A DNA stretch of 64,000 nt from NCBI RefSeq assembly GCF_004194535.1, contig NZ_CP025781.1:1-64000 (forward strand). The letters run 5' to 3'. Positions 36,567 to 46,380 of the stretch are shown one piece after another; positions within the stretch are counted from its first letter, which is position 1, and the number at the start of each line of letters is the position of its first letter. The notes under the pieces are model-generated. The model searched no databases, had not been told where the DNA came from, and worked only from the letters and a program-made list of their open reading frames with translations. Made by a program: the position numbers and the translations under genes. This DNA comes from Iodobacter fluviatilis (GTDB taxonomy: Bacteria > Pseudomonadota > Gammaproteobacteria > Burkholderiales > Chitinibacteraceae).

Positions 36567-38467
36567 GTAGAGTAGAGAGCAGGTTTTCACCTGCCCTCCC
36601 TCATCAAACCGTGCATGCGATTTTCCCGCACACGGCTTTCCGATGTTCTTCACATCAAGCATGCGCTGATTTCCAACCTGCTGCTGTCGGTAATGAATAC
36701 AAACCGTATCGCTCATTTAGCACCCGCCTTGGATAACGGAGCATGCTCGTTTTCCAATCGCTGACTTTGTGCCGTTTGCGAAGATGTATCCTTAGCCGTT
36801 CTTCTGAATGACGCTTCACTTTATAAAATTGCTTGGATGAATTCCGGTAATGGAAGTAACTCGACCAACCGCGTAATGCTTGATTTAAATCTCGCACCAC
36901 CTCTTCAATTGGTCGCCATGTTTGGGTTCTTCCAGTAATTTCATTTAGTCGCGTCTTGATTTTCTCTACCGATTTAGCTGAGGCCTCAATATAGGGATAG
37001 CGAGTGCCTTTAGCGGATAGGTTCGTGCGCAAATCAAATCCCAGAAATAGAAATGACGCGGCTTTAGCATCAACAATTTTTGTCTTGCTTTCGTTAAGCG
37101 TCAATTCCAGCCGATCCAATATCCACTTCATATGCGCCAGCGGGCTTTGGGTCTCGCCACGGCAGAGCACTACAAAGTCATCGGCATACCGCACCAAGCT
37201 CGCTTGTAGTTTCTTCCCTATATTGTGGCGATGCCAGATTCTATCCAGTAGATGTAAGTAAAGGTTCGATAGCAACGGAGAAATCACCCCACCTTGCGGC
37301 GTGCCCTTGCGCTGCCCTTTTCCTCCACTGACCGTTGCCGCTTTTCCATTCTCACTTTTTCCAATAACCGGCGCTTTAAGCCATTGTTGAATCAAGGCCA
37401 GTACAGCCCCATCCACAATGCGCTCAGCTACCGTGGCCATCAGTTTAGCGTGAGGAATGCTGTCGAAATACTTCGACAAATCAGCATCGATGACCTGCGT
37501 TTTACCTTGCCACAAAGCTTCTGCAATGGCGTCTATTGCTTGATGTGCTGATTTCCTTGGGCGAAACCCATAGGAGTGCTCGCAAAAATCCGCCTCAAAG
37601 ATAGGCTCCATCACCAGCTTGGTCGCCATCTGAACCACGCGATCTCGTATCGTCGGAATCCCGAGTGGACGCAAACTGCCATCCGCTTTGGGAATCATGA
37701 CGCGCTTGATTGCCCCAGTCCGGTAGCTTTTATCTTGCAGTTCCTGACTAATTACCGACAAGTAGCAATCTACCCCTTCGCCGCTTTCTATGGCAGCAAA
37801 GTCAATCCCATCAACCCCAGGACTGCCCTTGTTTGCCTTGACCAGTCGCCACGCTAACTTGAGGATGTCAGCACAGTAAATCTTGTCGTAGAGTGCGTAG
37901 AAACGATAGTTTGGTTCCTGCTTGGCTTTGATGTACAGCTTCCTCTGTAGCGTCCTGATCTCATTCGGAGTGATTAGCAACATGGCAATCTCCTGATCCT
38001 CAGCTCTTCAGTTGCATGAACAAAGCAGGGTCCCTTCCCTCGACTGGGGTTATGTTGTCCCTCAATCTCAAACGGTACTATGAACCCCTCCGACTTCCAT
38101 CACGATACGCGCTGATTTCGTTTCCTTATACATTGCGCTTGGCAGTCTCCCTGCCACCGTGATGGATCTCCAGCACTGGGTAATTTAACTTCCAAAACAT
38201 ACCGCCCCTGCTACCCCGACAGCTCGCGGATGTGGCTTCCATTGCCAACACATCAGCACAACGGCCTTCCCTATACAGAAACGAGGTCGGCAACTGCAAT
38301 GTTAACGAGGCTACTTCTAGGTTCACTTTCGTTACGGTCTGCCTCTTTGTCGTAAAGAACTCACGACCCTTGATTACTCAAACGCCGCTCTTTCGTACTA
38401 CCGAGGCGTATGGACAATTCCTCGGGCGGGACTTTAACCCGCTAGCTAAATTACTGTTACTGCGAAC
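36567..38467 (-). mobile_element. Group II intron with reverse transcriptase
   Basis: 1901 bp on the minus strand. The left part (3' end) carries domain V at 36607-36638 (minus strand AAGCCGTGTGCGGG-AAAA-TCGCATGCACGGTT) and a domain VI-like hairpin at 36567-36600, ending in AC. The 5' end reads GTTCGCAG. Boundaries come from comparing with the empty copy at 36034/36035. The ~480 bp 5' of the RT gene is the folded ribozyme part. It sits antisense to the PLD fragment. Confidence 0.85.
36655..37983 (-). CDS. ltrA: Group II intron reverse transcriptase/maturase
   Basis: 442 residues with AGGAG before ATG 37983. The RT blocks include YADDFVVLC with the catalytic Asp pair, and GTPQGGVISPLLSNLYLH. 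The maturase X domain is seen in LRGWSSYFHYRNSSKQF. No C-terminal HNH endonuclease is present, so mobility would use retrohoming at the replication fork or be endonuclease-independent. It is intact and probably functional. Confidence 0.95.
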   Translation of the reverse strand: MLLITPNEIRTLQRKLYIKAKQEPNYRFYALYDKIYCADILKLAWRLVKANKGSPGVDGIDFAAIESGEGVDCYLSVISQELQDKSYRTGAIKRVMIPKADGSLRPLGIPTIRDRVVQMATKLVMEPIFEADFCEHSYGFRPRKSAHQAIDAIAEALWQGKTQVIDADLSKYFDSIPHAKLMATVAERIVDGAVLALIQQWLKAPVIGKSENGKAATVSGGKGQRKGTPQGGVISPLLSNLYLHLLDRIWHRHNIGKKLQASLVRYADDFVVLCRGETQSPLAHMKWILDRLELTLNESKTKIVDAKAASFLFLGFDLRTNLSAKGTRYPYIEASAKSVEKIKTRLNEITGRTQTWRPIEEVVRDLNQALRGWSSYFHYRNSSKQFYKVKRHSEERLRIHLRKRHKVSDWKTSMLRYPRRVLNERYGLYSLPTAAGWKSAHA

Positions 38468-39019
38468 TTCTGTCCCCAGTTATTCGAGCAAATTTATGTA
38501 CATAGTAAACTACTTATTGCTGATGACCGCGTGGCCATATTAGGCAGCACCAATATTAATGATCGCAGCATGATGGGGGATGGTGATTCTGAATTGGCGG
38601 TTATTATTCGTGATGATAGCCCAGTACACATTAAACTAGATGGTAAAAACCCTGTGCCTGTTAGGCTGTGCATCCATCAGCTGCGCAGCAAGCTATGGAA
38701 AAAAATATTTGGCCAGCGGGGAGAAACACCAGCCAGTGATGTAGCCTCAGTGATAGAGCAGCCTATAAATCCAGATACATATGAAAAAATTCAAAAAGTC
38801 GCACAAGCTAATTTAAAAGCCTATCAAACCGCCTTTCTCTTTACGCCTCAGTCTGATCTAAAAAGTCTTTTATCCAAAGGATTAGCCAGCGTTCATTTTT
38901 TTGAAAAACCACTAACACTTGGCTACATTTTTAGCTGGCAGAGAACCAAATTTCAAAGCCCACTTATCTTATGTGGGCTTTTTTACGCCCAACCAAACCA
39001 CATCCTTTTTTGCGCCTAA
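38468..39019 (+). pseudogene. Phospholipase D C-terminal fragment, copy 2
   Basis: Nearly identical to 36035-36436 (VHSKLLIADDRVAILGSTNI, then NDRSMMGDGDSELAVII), and continues further through DLKSLLSKGLASVHFFEKPL and YIFSWQRTKFQSPL. It therefore keeps more of the natural C-terminus than copy 1. The frame is open upstream to the intron junction at 38468, with no start codon of its own near. A terminator lies inside its last codons (38955-38984), suggesting the natural end was lost. Confidence 0.75.
38955..38984 (+). terminator. Terminator at the end of PLD copy 2
   Basis: AAAGCCCAC pairs with GTGGGCTTT around a nine-base loop, followed by six T on the plus strand. Confidence 0.8.
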
Positions 39020-39123
39020 AAATACCCGCTATACTGCAGAAAATTTGTACTTCATTGTACAAAGCCAAAATGTAAGCAGTTAGTGCTTTGAGCTTACTAC
39101 TCTTAAGCAAAGGATCAGTAATA

Positions 39124-40149
39124 ATGAAAACAACATCACTTAAAGCATCCCTTGTTTTATTATTGGTCTGTTATTCACACGCCTACTCTGCTACATATTT
39201 AAAACCATCCGCCCTTGCTCAACAAAAATACGAGCAATTATTAAACAATAAACAATTTGACGAAATTGATCAAGCCGCCGCTAAGGCTAAGAAAAACAAT
39301 GAAATGACGACAGAAGGGTTGCCTTTATTGGCCGCAATTTATGCAGGAACAGCTGGGTGCATAACCGATAAATGTTCAAACAATCCATCCAAAAATTATT
39401 GGCAGAAAAAAAAGAAAGTATTACTTGAATGGCAATTAAAAAAACCGGAATCTGGCACTGCAAAAATCGCCAATGCCCTCTACTACCTTGAATATGGCTG
39501 GAGTATACGGGGCACAGGTTTTTCAAACTCCGTTAGCAAGGAAAGATGGGCTTTGTTTAGTGAAAATACCAACAAAGCAAAATCAGAATTAATAAAAATT
39601 AGTCCCAAATATAGCAATGATCCTGGCTGGTACGCCACCATGCTATTAATCGCTTTGGCTCAAGGCCGGGAGGCGGTGGAATTTAATAAACTCTATGATG
39701 AAGCAACTAAAAAATTCCCTCTTTATATCCCCCTTTATTTCACCGCAGCCTCTTACCATTCAGAGTTTTGGCATGGCTCAAAAAAAGAGTTCCGCGAATT
39801 TGTTGAGCAAGCCGTAAAACAAACTCAAGCTACGTTGGGGCCTAGTCTTTATGCCCGCTTAAATTGGTTGTTTTACTCCCCCAAGATGTTTAGCAATGGG
39901 CAAATTGAATGGCCACTGATGCGGAAAGGACTTGAGCGTATTGTGCATGATTACCCCGATATGTGGAATTTCAATAACTTTGGCAAGTTTGCATGCATTG
40001 CTAAAGATGCCAAAATACTGCCCGTTATTATGAATAAAATTGATAAATCTTCAATTATTTCTGCATGGGGATCACAAGAATACTATGACTATTGCTTGGC
40101 CTTTGCCAAGGATGTTGATCCCGATTTTGTTGATCAAATAAAATTTTGA
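39124..40149 (+). CDS. Secreted DUF4034-like protein, candidate PLD immunity factor
   Basis: 341 residues from ATG 39124, with AAAGGA upstream; the 12-codon longer frame is less likely. Signal peptide ~1-23 (LLVLLL-type core, cut near SHAYSA). The body is helical and repeat-like with WSIRGTGFSNSVSKERWALF, then NDPGWYATMLLIALAQG and FPLYIPLYFTAASY, which matches DUF4034 as recalled. DUF4034 proteins often lie by T6SS lipase effectors. A periplasmic location fits immunity to a phospholipase, but that role is inferred from context. Confidence 0.5.
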   Translation: MKTTSLKASLVLLLVCYSHAYSATYLKPSALAQQKYEQLLNNKQFDEIDQAAAKAKKNNEMTTEGLPLLAAIYAGTAGCITDKCSNNPSKNYWQKKKKVLLEWQLKKPESGTAKIANALYYLEYGWSIRGTGFSNSVSKERWALFSENTNKAKSELIKISPKYSNDPGWYATMLLIALAQGREAVEFNKLYDEATKKFPLYIPLYFTAASYHSEFWHGSKKEFREFVEQAVKQTQATLGPSLYARLNWLFYSPKMFSNGQIEWPLMRKGLERIVHDYPDMWNFNNFGKFACIAKDAKILPVIMNKIDKSSIISAWGSQEYYDYCLAFAKDVDPDFVDQIKF

Positions 40150-40163
40150 TCAAGCCGGGTATT

Positions 40164-40781
40164 TTAATTGGCAATAAAAGGTTTAAAAAATGGATGCATA
40201 GCGGCCTCTAACATTTCTTTATCTCCTGCAGAATCGCCGTAAGCATAGAGTTCTATACCTGCAAGCGGGCCGACTAGCAATTCAAGCTGTACTGTTTTTC
40301 CTATGCCACGGCAATTAGCGCCTAATAAGCGGCCACTTAATACATTGTTTTTGGCAGATAAGCGGGTGCAGAGTAATTCATCAAAGCCAAGCCGCTTGGC
40401 CATTGGCTCCAAATAAAGATCAAGCGATGCGCTTACCATAATCAAACGGTGCCCCTGTTGCTTATGCCAGTGTATTTTCTCAATTGCGGCGGGGCGAAAC
40501 CAGCGTTCTATTTCTTTTGCATGCTCTTTGCCTATTGCTTGCAATTTATCGAGCGATTGACCAACAAATAATTTAGCCACTATTTTTTCTTTAAAGCTAT
40601 CCCGATTAGAGATGCCAACGCCAACTTTAATCGCCTCTCCCACTAAAGAAAATAAAGCTAAATAGACAGCGCGTTTGCCAAAAGCTTTTTTTAAATAGGG
40701 GATAAAAGTGTCTTTTGTGGTAATCGTGCCATCAAAATCAAATGCGGCCACAACTGGTTTTACAGAATAGACTTGCGTCAA
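40164..40781 (-). CDS. HAD-IB family phosphatase
   Basis: 205 residues from TTG 40781, with GGAG seven bases upstream. Motif I is FDFDGTITT (nucleophile Asp), motif II MVSAS, and motif III/IV GDSAGDKEML, as in SerB-like HAD-IB enzymes. The substrate is unknown. It converges with the DUF4034 gene across 14 bp. Confidence 0.85.
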   Translation of the reverse strand: MTQVYSVKPVVAAFDFDGTITTKDTFIPYLKKAFGKRAVYLALFSLVGEAIKVGVGISNRDSFKEKIVAKLFVGQSLDKLQAIGKEHAKEIERWFRPAAIEKIHWHKQQGHRLIMVSASLDLYLEPMAKRLGFDELLCTRLSAKNNVLSGRLLGANCRGIGKTVQLELLVGPLAGIELYAYGDSAGDKEMLEAAMHPFFKPFIAN

Positions 40782-40824
40782 GTTATCACTCCTATATCAA
40801 ATAGATTGATCAATATAAATAATC

Positions 40825-41880
40825 TCATTGATCATAATTGTGCGTTACATCCTGCGGATTTAAAGGTTGTAAGCCTTGTTGCGATACCTCAATAGCGGGC
40901 ATGAGTAATAGTAATTCATTACATAAACGAAGCGTTGTTTGGCTTAATTCTGCACTCAACCAATAACAAGCGCTCGCACTTTGATCAGCCACCGGCAGGT
41001 TATTGAGCAACATTTCAGGATGCAAAAAACGAATCCCATGCGCCGCTCTAAATAGCGTTTTTACCACCGCTTTGCGAAATACACCTTTGTCAGACAGTGG
41101 CTCGGCATTTTTGCTAGCCACATCACTCATTCGGTCAAACACGCTATAAAGCGTACGCTGCCCACGCTGAATCGATTCAAAGCGCGTTGTACTTTGCTCG
41201 CATTCGCTAGCCGCGGAAGAAATTAAGCCGCGCATGGCAATTAAGCGAGTATTAAATCGCCCTAGTGCAGCTTCCATATCTAGCGGCGCACGCCGAGCAA
41301 TACGGCTATACATTAGCGCTGATTCACGCAAATTATCTGCCAGCAAAAATCGCCAATGATCTAAGGCGCGCTGCGGGAATAAAGACGCGGCCACAATGGC
41401 AATCAAAGAGCCTAAAGCAACATTGGCCGTACGCCAGAGTGATTCAGAAACCGTACCATCCCCAACCCCGGCCACAATGACCAAGGTAATCCCAACCGTC
41501 AGTGCGGTATAACCCGCCTTACCAATAGCGTGATAGGCACTGAACAACACCACCAAGCCCATCCAAAGATAACAAAGCAAGGGCGATGCACCATAGAACG
41601 CAATTGCAAGCAGCCCCGCAAGCGCGCCAACGGTCGTACCCACCGTGCGCTGCCGCGTTTTCTGCGCCACTGCACCTAAGTGCGGCACATTGCCGAGCAT
41701 CACCACAATGGTCACCAACATCCAGCTTCCGTGTTGGATCGGCAAGCCAAGATTAATGATCAGGCCAAAAGCAAAGGCCAAAGTCACCCGCAGCGCATGG
41801 ATTAAACGATGGTGCTGATAGAGGAACAAGGGATTGTTAGCGGCACGCCAAGGTGTAGATAAAGCTCGAATTAATTTCAT
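40825..41880 (-). CDS. FUSC-type inner-membrane protein
   Basis: 351 residues from ATG 41880. An N-terminal bundle of about six membrane helices (residues ~30-165) contains TRQRTVGTTVGALAGL, the basic signature of the FUSC/aromatic acid exporter group, followed by a cytoplasmic helical domain. Shorter than the two-bundle AaeB type. Probably an efflux pump component. 43 bp upstream of the HAD gene on the same strand, so possibly cotranscribed. Confidence 0.75.
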   Translation of the reverse strand: MKLIRALSTPWRAANNPLFLYQHHRLIHALRVTLAFAFGLIINLGLPIQHGSWMLVTIVVMLGNVPHLGAVAQKTRQRTVGTTVGALAGLLAIAFYGASPLLCYLWMGLVVLFSAYHAIGKAGYTALTVGITLVIVAGVGDGTVSESLWRTANVALGSLIAIVAASLFPQRALDHWRFLLADNLRESALMYSRIARRAPLDMEAALGRFNTRLIAMRGLISSAASECEQSTTRFESIQRGQRTLYSVFDRMSDVASKNAEPLSDKGVFRKAVVKTLFRAAHGIRFLHPEMLLNNLPVADQSASACYWLSAELSQTTLRLCNELLLLMPAIEVSQQGLQPLNPQDVTHNYDQ

Positions 41881-41898
41881 CAGCAGGCTATTGAGCAA

Positions 41899-42267
41899 AG
41901 CAACAGTTTAAAGGGACGCACAGCGCCAGTGAAGGCACAATCAACAACATCAAGCCCTTTATGCAATATTTGCATATCACCTAAGATGCAAATAAAAACC
42001 CGATGATGTCTCTTGCTCAGCCGAGCTTTGGCACGCGCATGATCCGGCTTGAGTAAGATTACGTGCGGAATAAGGGCGCTCCATGTCAAAACCAATTGAA
42101 TCGTCTGAAGTTAGCAATGCCGCGCAGGTCACTAAATCAAGGGTTCCGGAGCAAGAGACATAATCAGGAATAAAAAAGCGCCCCCACATCCAGCACTCAC
42201 AGCCTTAAATATAACGATGACCAAAATAAGGCGAGAGCAAATATGCCACTCGCCCCATATCATCAAT
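41899..42267. other. Intergenic region without a convincing gene
   Basis: Lies between pmbA and the FUSC gene, both minus strand. Two overlapping short frames (70 residues) exist but show no family pattern or ribosome site. Possibly the decayed remains of a gene; no clear promoter or hairpin stands out. Confidence 0.4.
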
Positions 42268-43599
42268 TTACTCGCCAGCCACCGTCATTTTGCTAACTAA
42301 TATCGAGCCCACTTTGCGGCTAGACCACCGCTGGCTATCATCGCCAATCCCTACAATATCTTTAAAGATGTCGCGCAAATTACCAGCAATGGTAATTTCC
42401 TCAACGGCGTATTGAATGACGCCGTTTTCTACCCAAAAACCTGCCGCGCCGCGCGAATAATCACCCGTCACCATATTAGTGCCGTGCCCTAGCAATTCGG
42501 TAACAAACAAGCCCGTGCCCAATTCGGCCAAGAGCTGCGCAAAGGTATGCGTAGACGCTACCAGCAGATTATGCGATCCGCCCGCATTGCCAGTCGTACT
42601 CATTCCTAGTTTTCTGGCGGAATAGCTGGATAAAAAATATCCATTTAACACACCTTGGCTCACCACATCCCGCGCCACGGTGGCTACGCCTTCCGCATCA
42701 AAAGCCCCACTACTCATGCCTTTTTTCAAGAAAGGATCTTCTGCAATGCTGACACAAGGCGCAAACACGCTTGTACCCAAGCTATCGGGTAAAAAACTAG
42801 ATTTGCGATAAAGGCTGCTACCACTAACGGCCTGTACAAAAGCACCAATCAATCCAGAGGCCACTGGCGCTTCAAATAGCACAGGATATTCACCCGTTTT
42901 AACGCGGCGCGCACCTAAGCGGCGTAGGGATCGCTCACCTGCACGCTGGCCCACCGCCACCGCTGAATCCAAATCTAAATAAGAACGCGCCGAGCTATAC
43001 CAGTAATCCCGCTGCATGCCGGATTCATCTTCAGCAATCACCGCCGCCGATAAGCTATAGCGAGAGCTGCATTCAGCCCCCATAAAGCCCAAAGAGTTGG
43101 CATACACAAAGCGGCTAGCGCCCGTTGATACCGATGCGCCTTCCGAATTACTAATCCTTGCATCCACATCACGTGCAGCGTCTTCGCATTCGGTCGCCAA
43201 CGCAATCGCCCCTTCAACCGATAGATCCCAAGGGTGGTAAAGATCAAAATCAGGGAAAGATGTGGCCAAGCGATCTGCATCGGGCAGGCCAGCAAACGAA
43301 TCTGCTGCGGTAAAGCGTGCAATTGCCAAGGCCGCTTTCACAGTATCTTTAATCGCTGCGGCAGAAAAATCACTGCTGCTGGCGTGCCCTTTTTGCTGAC
43401 CTAGATAAACGGTGACGCCAACGCCTTTATCACGGTTGTATTCGATGGTTTCTACTTCGCCAAGGCGCACGGATATATTTTGGCCATAGCCTTCGGACAC
43501 ATCTACATCGCAGGCTGTTGCACCTTGGCTTGCGGCTTGTTCCAGCACTTGGGTGGCTAAATCGCAAAGTTCTTGCTGATTAAAACTAAATTCGGACAC
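42268..43599 (-). CDS. pmbA: TldE/PmbA metalloprotease subunit
   Basis: 443 residues, normal length. Begins with helical residues, then VRLGEVETIEYNRDKGVGVTVYLG typical of the TldD/PmbA fold. The C-terminal half carries LFVTELLGHGTNMVTGDYSRGAAGFWVENG, a strongly conserved stretch of this family. With TldD it degrades peptides and matures some natural products. Divergent from darP, an arrangement also found in E. coli. Confidence 0.95.
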   Translation of the reverse strand: MSEFSFNQQELCDLATQVLEQAASQGATACDVDVSEGYGQNISVRLGEVETIEYNRDKGVGVTVYLGQQKGHASSSDFSAAAIKDTVKAALAIARFTAADSFAGLPDADRLATSFPDFDLYHPWDLSVEGAIALATECEDAARDVDARISNSEGASVSTGASRFVYANSLGFMGAECSSRYSLSAAVIAEDESGMQRDYWYSSARSYLDLDSAVAVGQRAGERSLRRLGARRVKTGEYPVLFEAPVASGLIGAFVQAVSGSSLYRKSSFLPDSLGTSVFAPCVSIAEDPFLKKGMSSGAFDAEGVATVARDVVSQGVLNGYFLSSYSARKLGMSTTGNAGGSHNLLVASTHTFAQLLAELGTGLFVTELLGHGTNMVTGDYSRGAAGFWVENGVIQYAVEEITIAGNLRDIFKDIVGIGDDSQRWSSRKVGSILVSKMTVAGE

Positions 43600-43640
43600 T
43601 GGTAATTTCCCGTTTTAAGAGACCGAGGTCAAAGACTTAA

Positions 43641-43723
43641 TATCCACAAAAAGCACGAAAATCACAAAAACACGGCACTCTCAAGATTTCTACATTTGCG
43701 TCTTATGTGTTTTTTTGTGGGTC
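43641..43723. repeat. Imperfect inverted repeat of the CACGAAAATCAC family
   Basis: Left part TATCCACAAAAAGCACGAAA and right part TATGTGTTTTTTTGTGG form an imperfect hairpin between pmbA and darP. A second member with the same phrasing lies at 46381-46463. Comparable dispersed repeats with CACGAAAATCACGAA words occur in many bacterial genomes. Confidence 0.5.
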
Positions 43724-43871
43724 AAAATACGATGTTCTTTACGATATCGCCCCTTTTAAAGGGGGCAAATATACATTTTTACCTTATTCGTGTGCGCTTG
43801 ATCGCAAACTGATCGCAAAGCAAGGCGCAGTCTTTGGTATCATACCGGTTTTGCACGCAAGTAACCCTATC

Positions 43872-44441
43872 ATGGCAAGACCAAAGCACGACCTCCCTGA
43901 CGACGATATTGAGTACGTCAGCAAAACAGAAATGAAGACCGAGATGACTGCGTTGCAAAAACTCGGCGAAAAACTCATTCCGCTCGATAAAAAACAACTA
44001 GCCACACTAAAACTACCTGAACGCCTATTTGACGCCATCTTGGCGGCAAAGAAAATCACGGCCAATGGCGCAACCGCTAGACAAAAGCAATTTATCGGCA
44101 AATTGATGCGCGATGTTGATCCAGAACCCATCAACGAGCTGCTCAATAAATTGGCGGGTCTTTCTGATCGCCATAGCGCGTGGTTGCATCGTTTGGAGCG
44201 TTTACGAGCCAGCATGCTGACCGATGCTAAGGTCGTTGAAAACTTCGTTACCGAGCACCCCGACGTTGATATTCAACAGCTTCGCCAGTTAGTACGTAAT
44301 GCTTTAAAAGAGCGCGAGCTACAAAAACCTGCCAAAGCGTTCCGTGAGTTATTTAAGCTGATTAAGCAATATATTCCAGAGCCAGCACTGCCCGGCCTAG
44401 AAGCCAGCTCAGATGATGATGCAATAGAAGACGCAGAATAA
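43872..44441 (+). CDS. darP: Ribosome-associated protein DarP (YjgA)
   Basis: 189 residues from ATG 43872 (MARPKHDLPDDD), preferred over a 55-codon longer frame that lacks family similarity. It is highly charged and helical, with KQFIGKLMRDVD and AKAFRELFKLIKQY as in DUF615/YjgA proteins. It promotes late 50S subunit maturation. Runs directly into the HAD pseudogene (next ATG at the base after its stop). Confidence 0.88.
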   Translation: MARPKHDLPDDDIEYVSKTEMKTEMTALQKLGEKLIPLDKKQLATLKLPERLFDAILAAKKITANGATARQKQFIGKLMRDVDPEPINELLNKLAGLSDRHSAWLHRLERLRASMLTDAKVVENFVTEHPDVDIQQLRQLVRNALKERELQKPAKAFRELFKLIKQYIPEPALPGLEASSDDDAIEDAE

Positions 44442-44980
44442 ATGAATTGGCACATCGAATGCACCGCAATGCTGTTCGATATGGACGGTACCCTCGTTGA
44501 TTCCACGCCTTGTATTGAAGGGCTATGGCGACAATGGGCCGTTCGCCAACATTTAAACCCTGATTTTGTCATGCAGCATGTGCACGGATGCCGTGGCATA
44601 GAAACCCACCTCGATACCGCAGCAGAAGTTGCGCTCTTGCTCACAGAAGACGCCCGCACTTTAGATAGCACGGTTGCGATCACCAGCGCGGCAGAATTCT
44701 TAGCTCAGCGCCATCCTAGGCAATGGGCCGTCGTCACCTCCGCACCGCGTACAATGCCCTTAGCTAAGCTCGCTTACGCTGGCCAGCCAACACTGGGGCA
44801 TATCATTTCTGCCGATGAGGTCAGCCAGTGCAAAAAGCACAGACTGCTGTCATCCTCGTGATTGCGCTTACTTCTACGCACGCCAAAGCGCAAATCAGCC
44901 TTGCTGAGCAAGTTATTGATAACTACCACACGCTTACACTGCAAATCGGTGAGAAAATAGTGATATCCGCCGTTCAGTAA
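44442..44980 (+). pseudogene. Frameshifted and shortened HAD sugar-phosphatase-like gene
   Basis: Starts with an intact HAD motif I (AMLFDMDGTLVDSTP) and keeps ~125 family-like residues including WAVVTSAP. After ISADEVSQCK the frame is lost. A piece of the normal C-terminus reappears in another frame (ISLAEQVIDNYHTLTLQIGE) and ends at TAA 44978. The stretch that should hold the metal-binding DxxxD motif (usually FEDA) is missing. The gene is therefore inactive by deletion plus frameshift. Confidence 0.7.
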
Positions 44981-45002
44981 ATCCCCCTCTAGGTTGCCCG
45001 TC

Positions 45003-45584
45003 ATGAATACCGTAAAAATCGGCCTTGTCTCTACCTCAGATCGCGCATCCAGCGGCGTATATCAAGATTTAGGGATTCCTGCACTCACGGAGTGGCTCAG
45101 CACCGCCCTCAGCACCCCTTATACCCTTAGCAGCCGCTTATTGAGCGATGACCAAGCCAGCATCGAGATCACACTCAAAGAGCTTGTAGATATTGAGGGC
45201 TGCCATTTGGTCTTTACCACCGGTGGCACAGGCCCCGCGTTGCGCGATGTCACTCCTGACGCCACACTCGCCATCGCCGATCGCATCATGCCAGGCTTTG
45301 GTGAGCAGATGCGTCAGGTCAGCTTACATTACGTGCCAACCGCTATTCTTAGCCGCCAAGTTGGTGTGATTCGCAAGCAATGCTTGATTTTGAACTTACC
45401 TGGACAGCCCAAATCCATTAAAGAAACGCTGGAAGGCGTGAAAGACGCCACTGGCAAAGTCATCATCAACGGCGTTTTTGCCGCCGTGCCTTACTGTATT
45501 CAGCTATTGGAAGGCCCATATATTGAAACCCACCCCGAAGTGGTCGCCAGTTTTCGCCCAAAATCGGCGCTAAAGCCTGCTTAA
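45003..45584 (+). CDS. mog: Molybdopterin adenylyltransferase MogA-like
   Basis: 193 residues from ATG 45003 (a TTG three codons upstream is possible). MoaB/Mog fold with the conserved TTGGTGPALRDVTPDAT and LPGQPKSIKETLEG, as in MogA. It adenylates molybdopterin before metal insertion, so it supports the molybdenum cofactor required by NapA. Confidence 0.92.
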   Translation: MNTVKIGLVSTSDRASSGVYQDLGIPALTEWLSTALSTPYTLSSRLLSDDQASIEITLKELVDIEGCHLVFTTGGTGPALRDVTPDATLAIADRIMPGFGEQMRQVSLHYVPTAILSRQVGVIRKQCLILNLPGQPKSIKETLEGVKDATGKVIINGVFAAVPYCIQLLEGPYIETHPEVVASFRPKSALKPA

Positions 45585-45671
45585 TGACCAACAAACACAC
45601 TAGGGCGCTGCTTGCTGCACGCTTTGAAGCAGTCCGCACAACCCTCCCTCTACACTAAATAAGGAATAACA

Positions 45672-46334
45672 ATGAGCACACTACCTTGCGTAGAAATTGA
45701 AACCACCAGTCTGCCCAGCGCCAGCGTTATTTGGCTGCACGGCCTTGGTGCTGACGGTAATGATTTTGCCGGGATTGTTCCGGATCTACAGCTGCCTGCA
45801 GATTTAGGCATTCGCTTTATTTTCCCACACGCGCCTAGCATGCCCATTAGCTGCAATAACGGCTATGTGATGCCCGCTTGGTACGATATTTTGCATTTTG
45901 ATCAAATCAGCCGTCAGGCTGATGTAGCGGGGGTAAAGGCCTCGGTTGAAAAGATCCGTGCGCTTATTCGCCAAGAAAACCAACGCGGCATCGCCAGTGA
46001 GCGAATTATTCTGGCAGGATTTTCGCAAGGGGGAGCGATTGCTTACACCGCCGGCGTACTCCATTCAGAAAAACTTGCAGGGATTGTGGCGCTATCAACG
46101 TATTTGCCCGCGCCCGAGCTGATTCAAGCCGGTCTTGCCAACCAAACCACACCCATATTTGCCGCACATGGCAGCGCAGATCCTGTCGTAGGAGTAAACC
46201 TGGGTGAAGCCGCAAGGGATCAGCTGCAGGCGCTGGGCTTTAGTATCAGTTGGCAAACATGGCCGATGCAACATTCAGTATGCATGCCAGAAATCCACGC
46301 GATTGGCCAGTTTATAACGCAGTGCCTGCGCTAA
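45672..46334 (+). CDS. Carboxylesterase/phospholipase family hydrolase
   Basis: 220 residues with AAGGAA upstream. An alpha/beta hydrolase of the PF02230 group: VIWLHGLGADGNDF at the start, nucleophile in LAGFSQGGA, Asp in HGSADPVV and His in MQHSVC. Likely hydrolyses short-chain esters or lysophospholipids in the cytoplasm. Confidence 0.9.
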   Translation: MSTLPCVEIETTSLPSASVIWLHGLGADGNDFAGIVPDLQLPADLGIRFIFPHAPSMPISCNNGYVMPAWYDILHFDQISRQADVAGVKASVEKIRALIRQENQRGIASERIILAGFSQGGAIAYTAGVLHSEKLAGIVALSTYLPAPELIQAGLANQTTPIFAAHGSADPVVGVNLGEAARDQLQALGFSISWQTWPMQHSVCMPEIHAIGQFITQCLR

Positions 46335-46380
46335 AACCGAATGGATTTAATGCCCCTTCCCTAAAGCCTAAATTAAAAAA

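Noticed and set aside
36035-36736. Full-length 234-residue gene for PLD copy 1
   Set aside because: Only the first ~135 codons are PLD; the rest reads through repeat and intron DNA.
42083-42163. 26-residue plus-strand frame MSKPIESSEVSNAAQV
   Set aside because: No ribosome site, and the region shows no coding bias.
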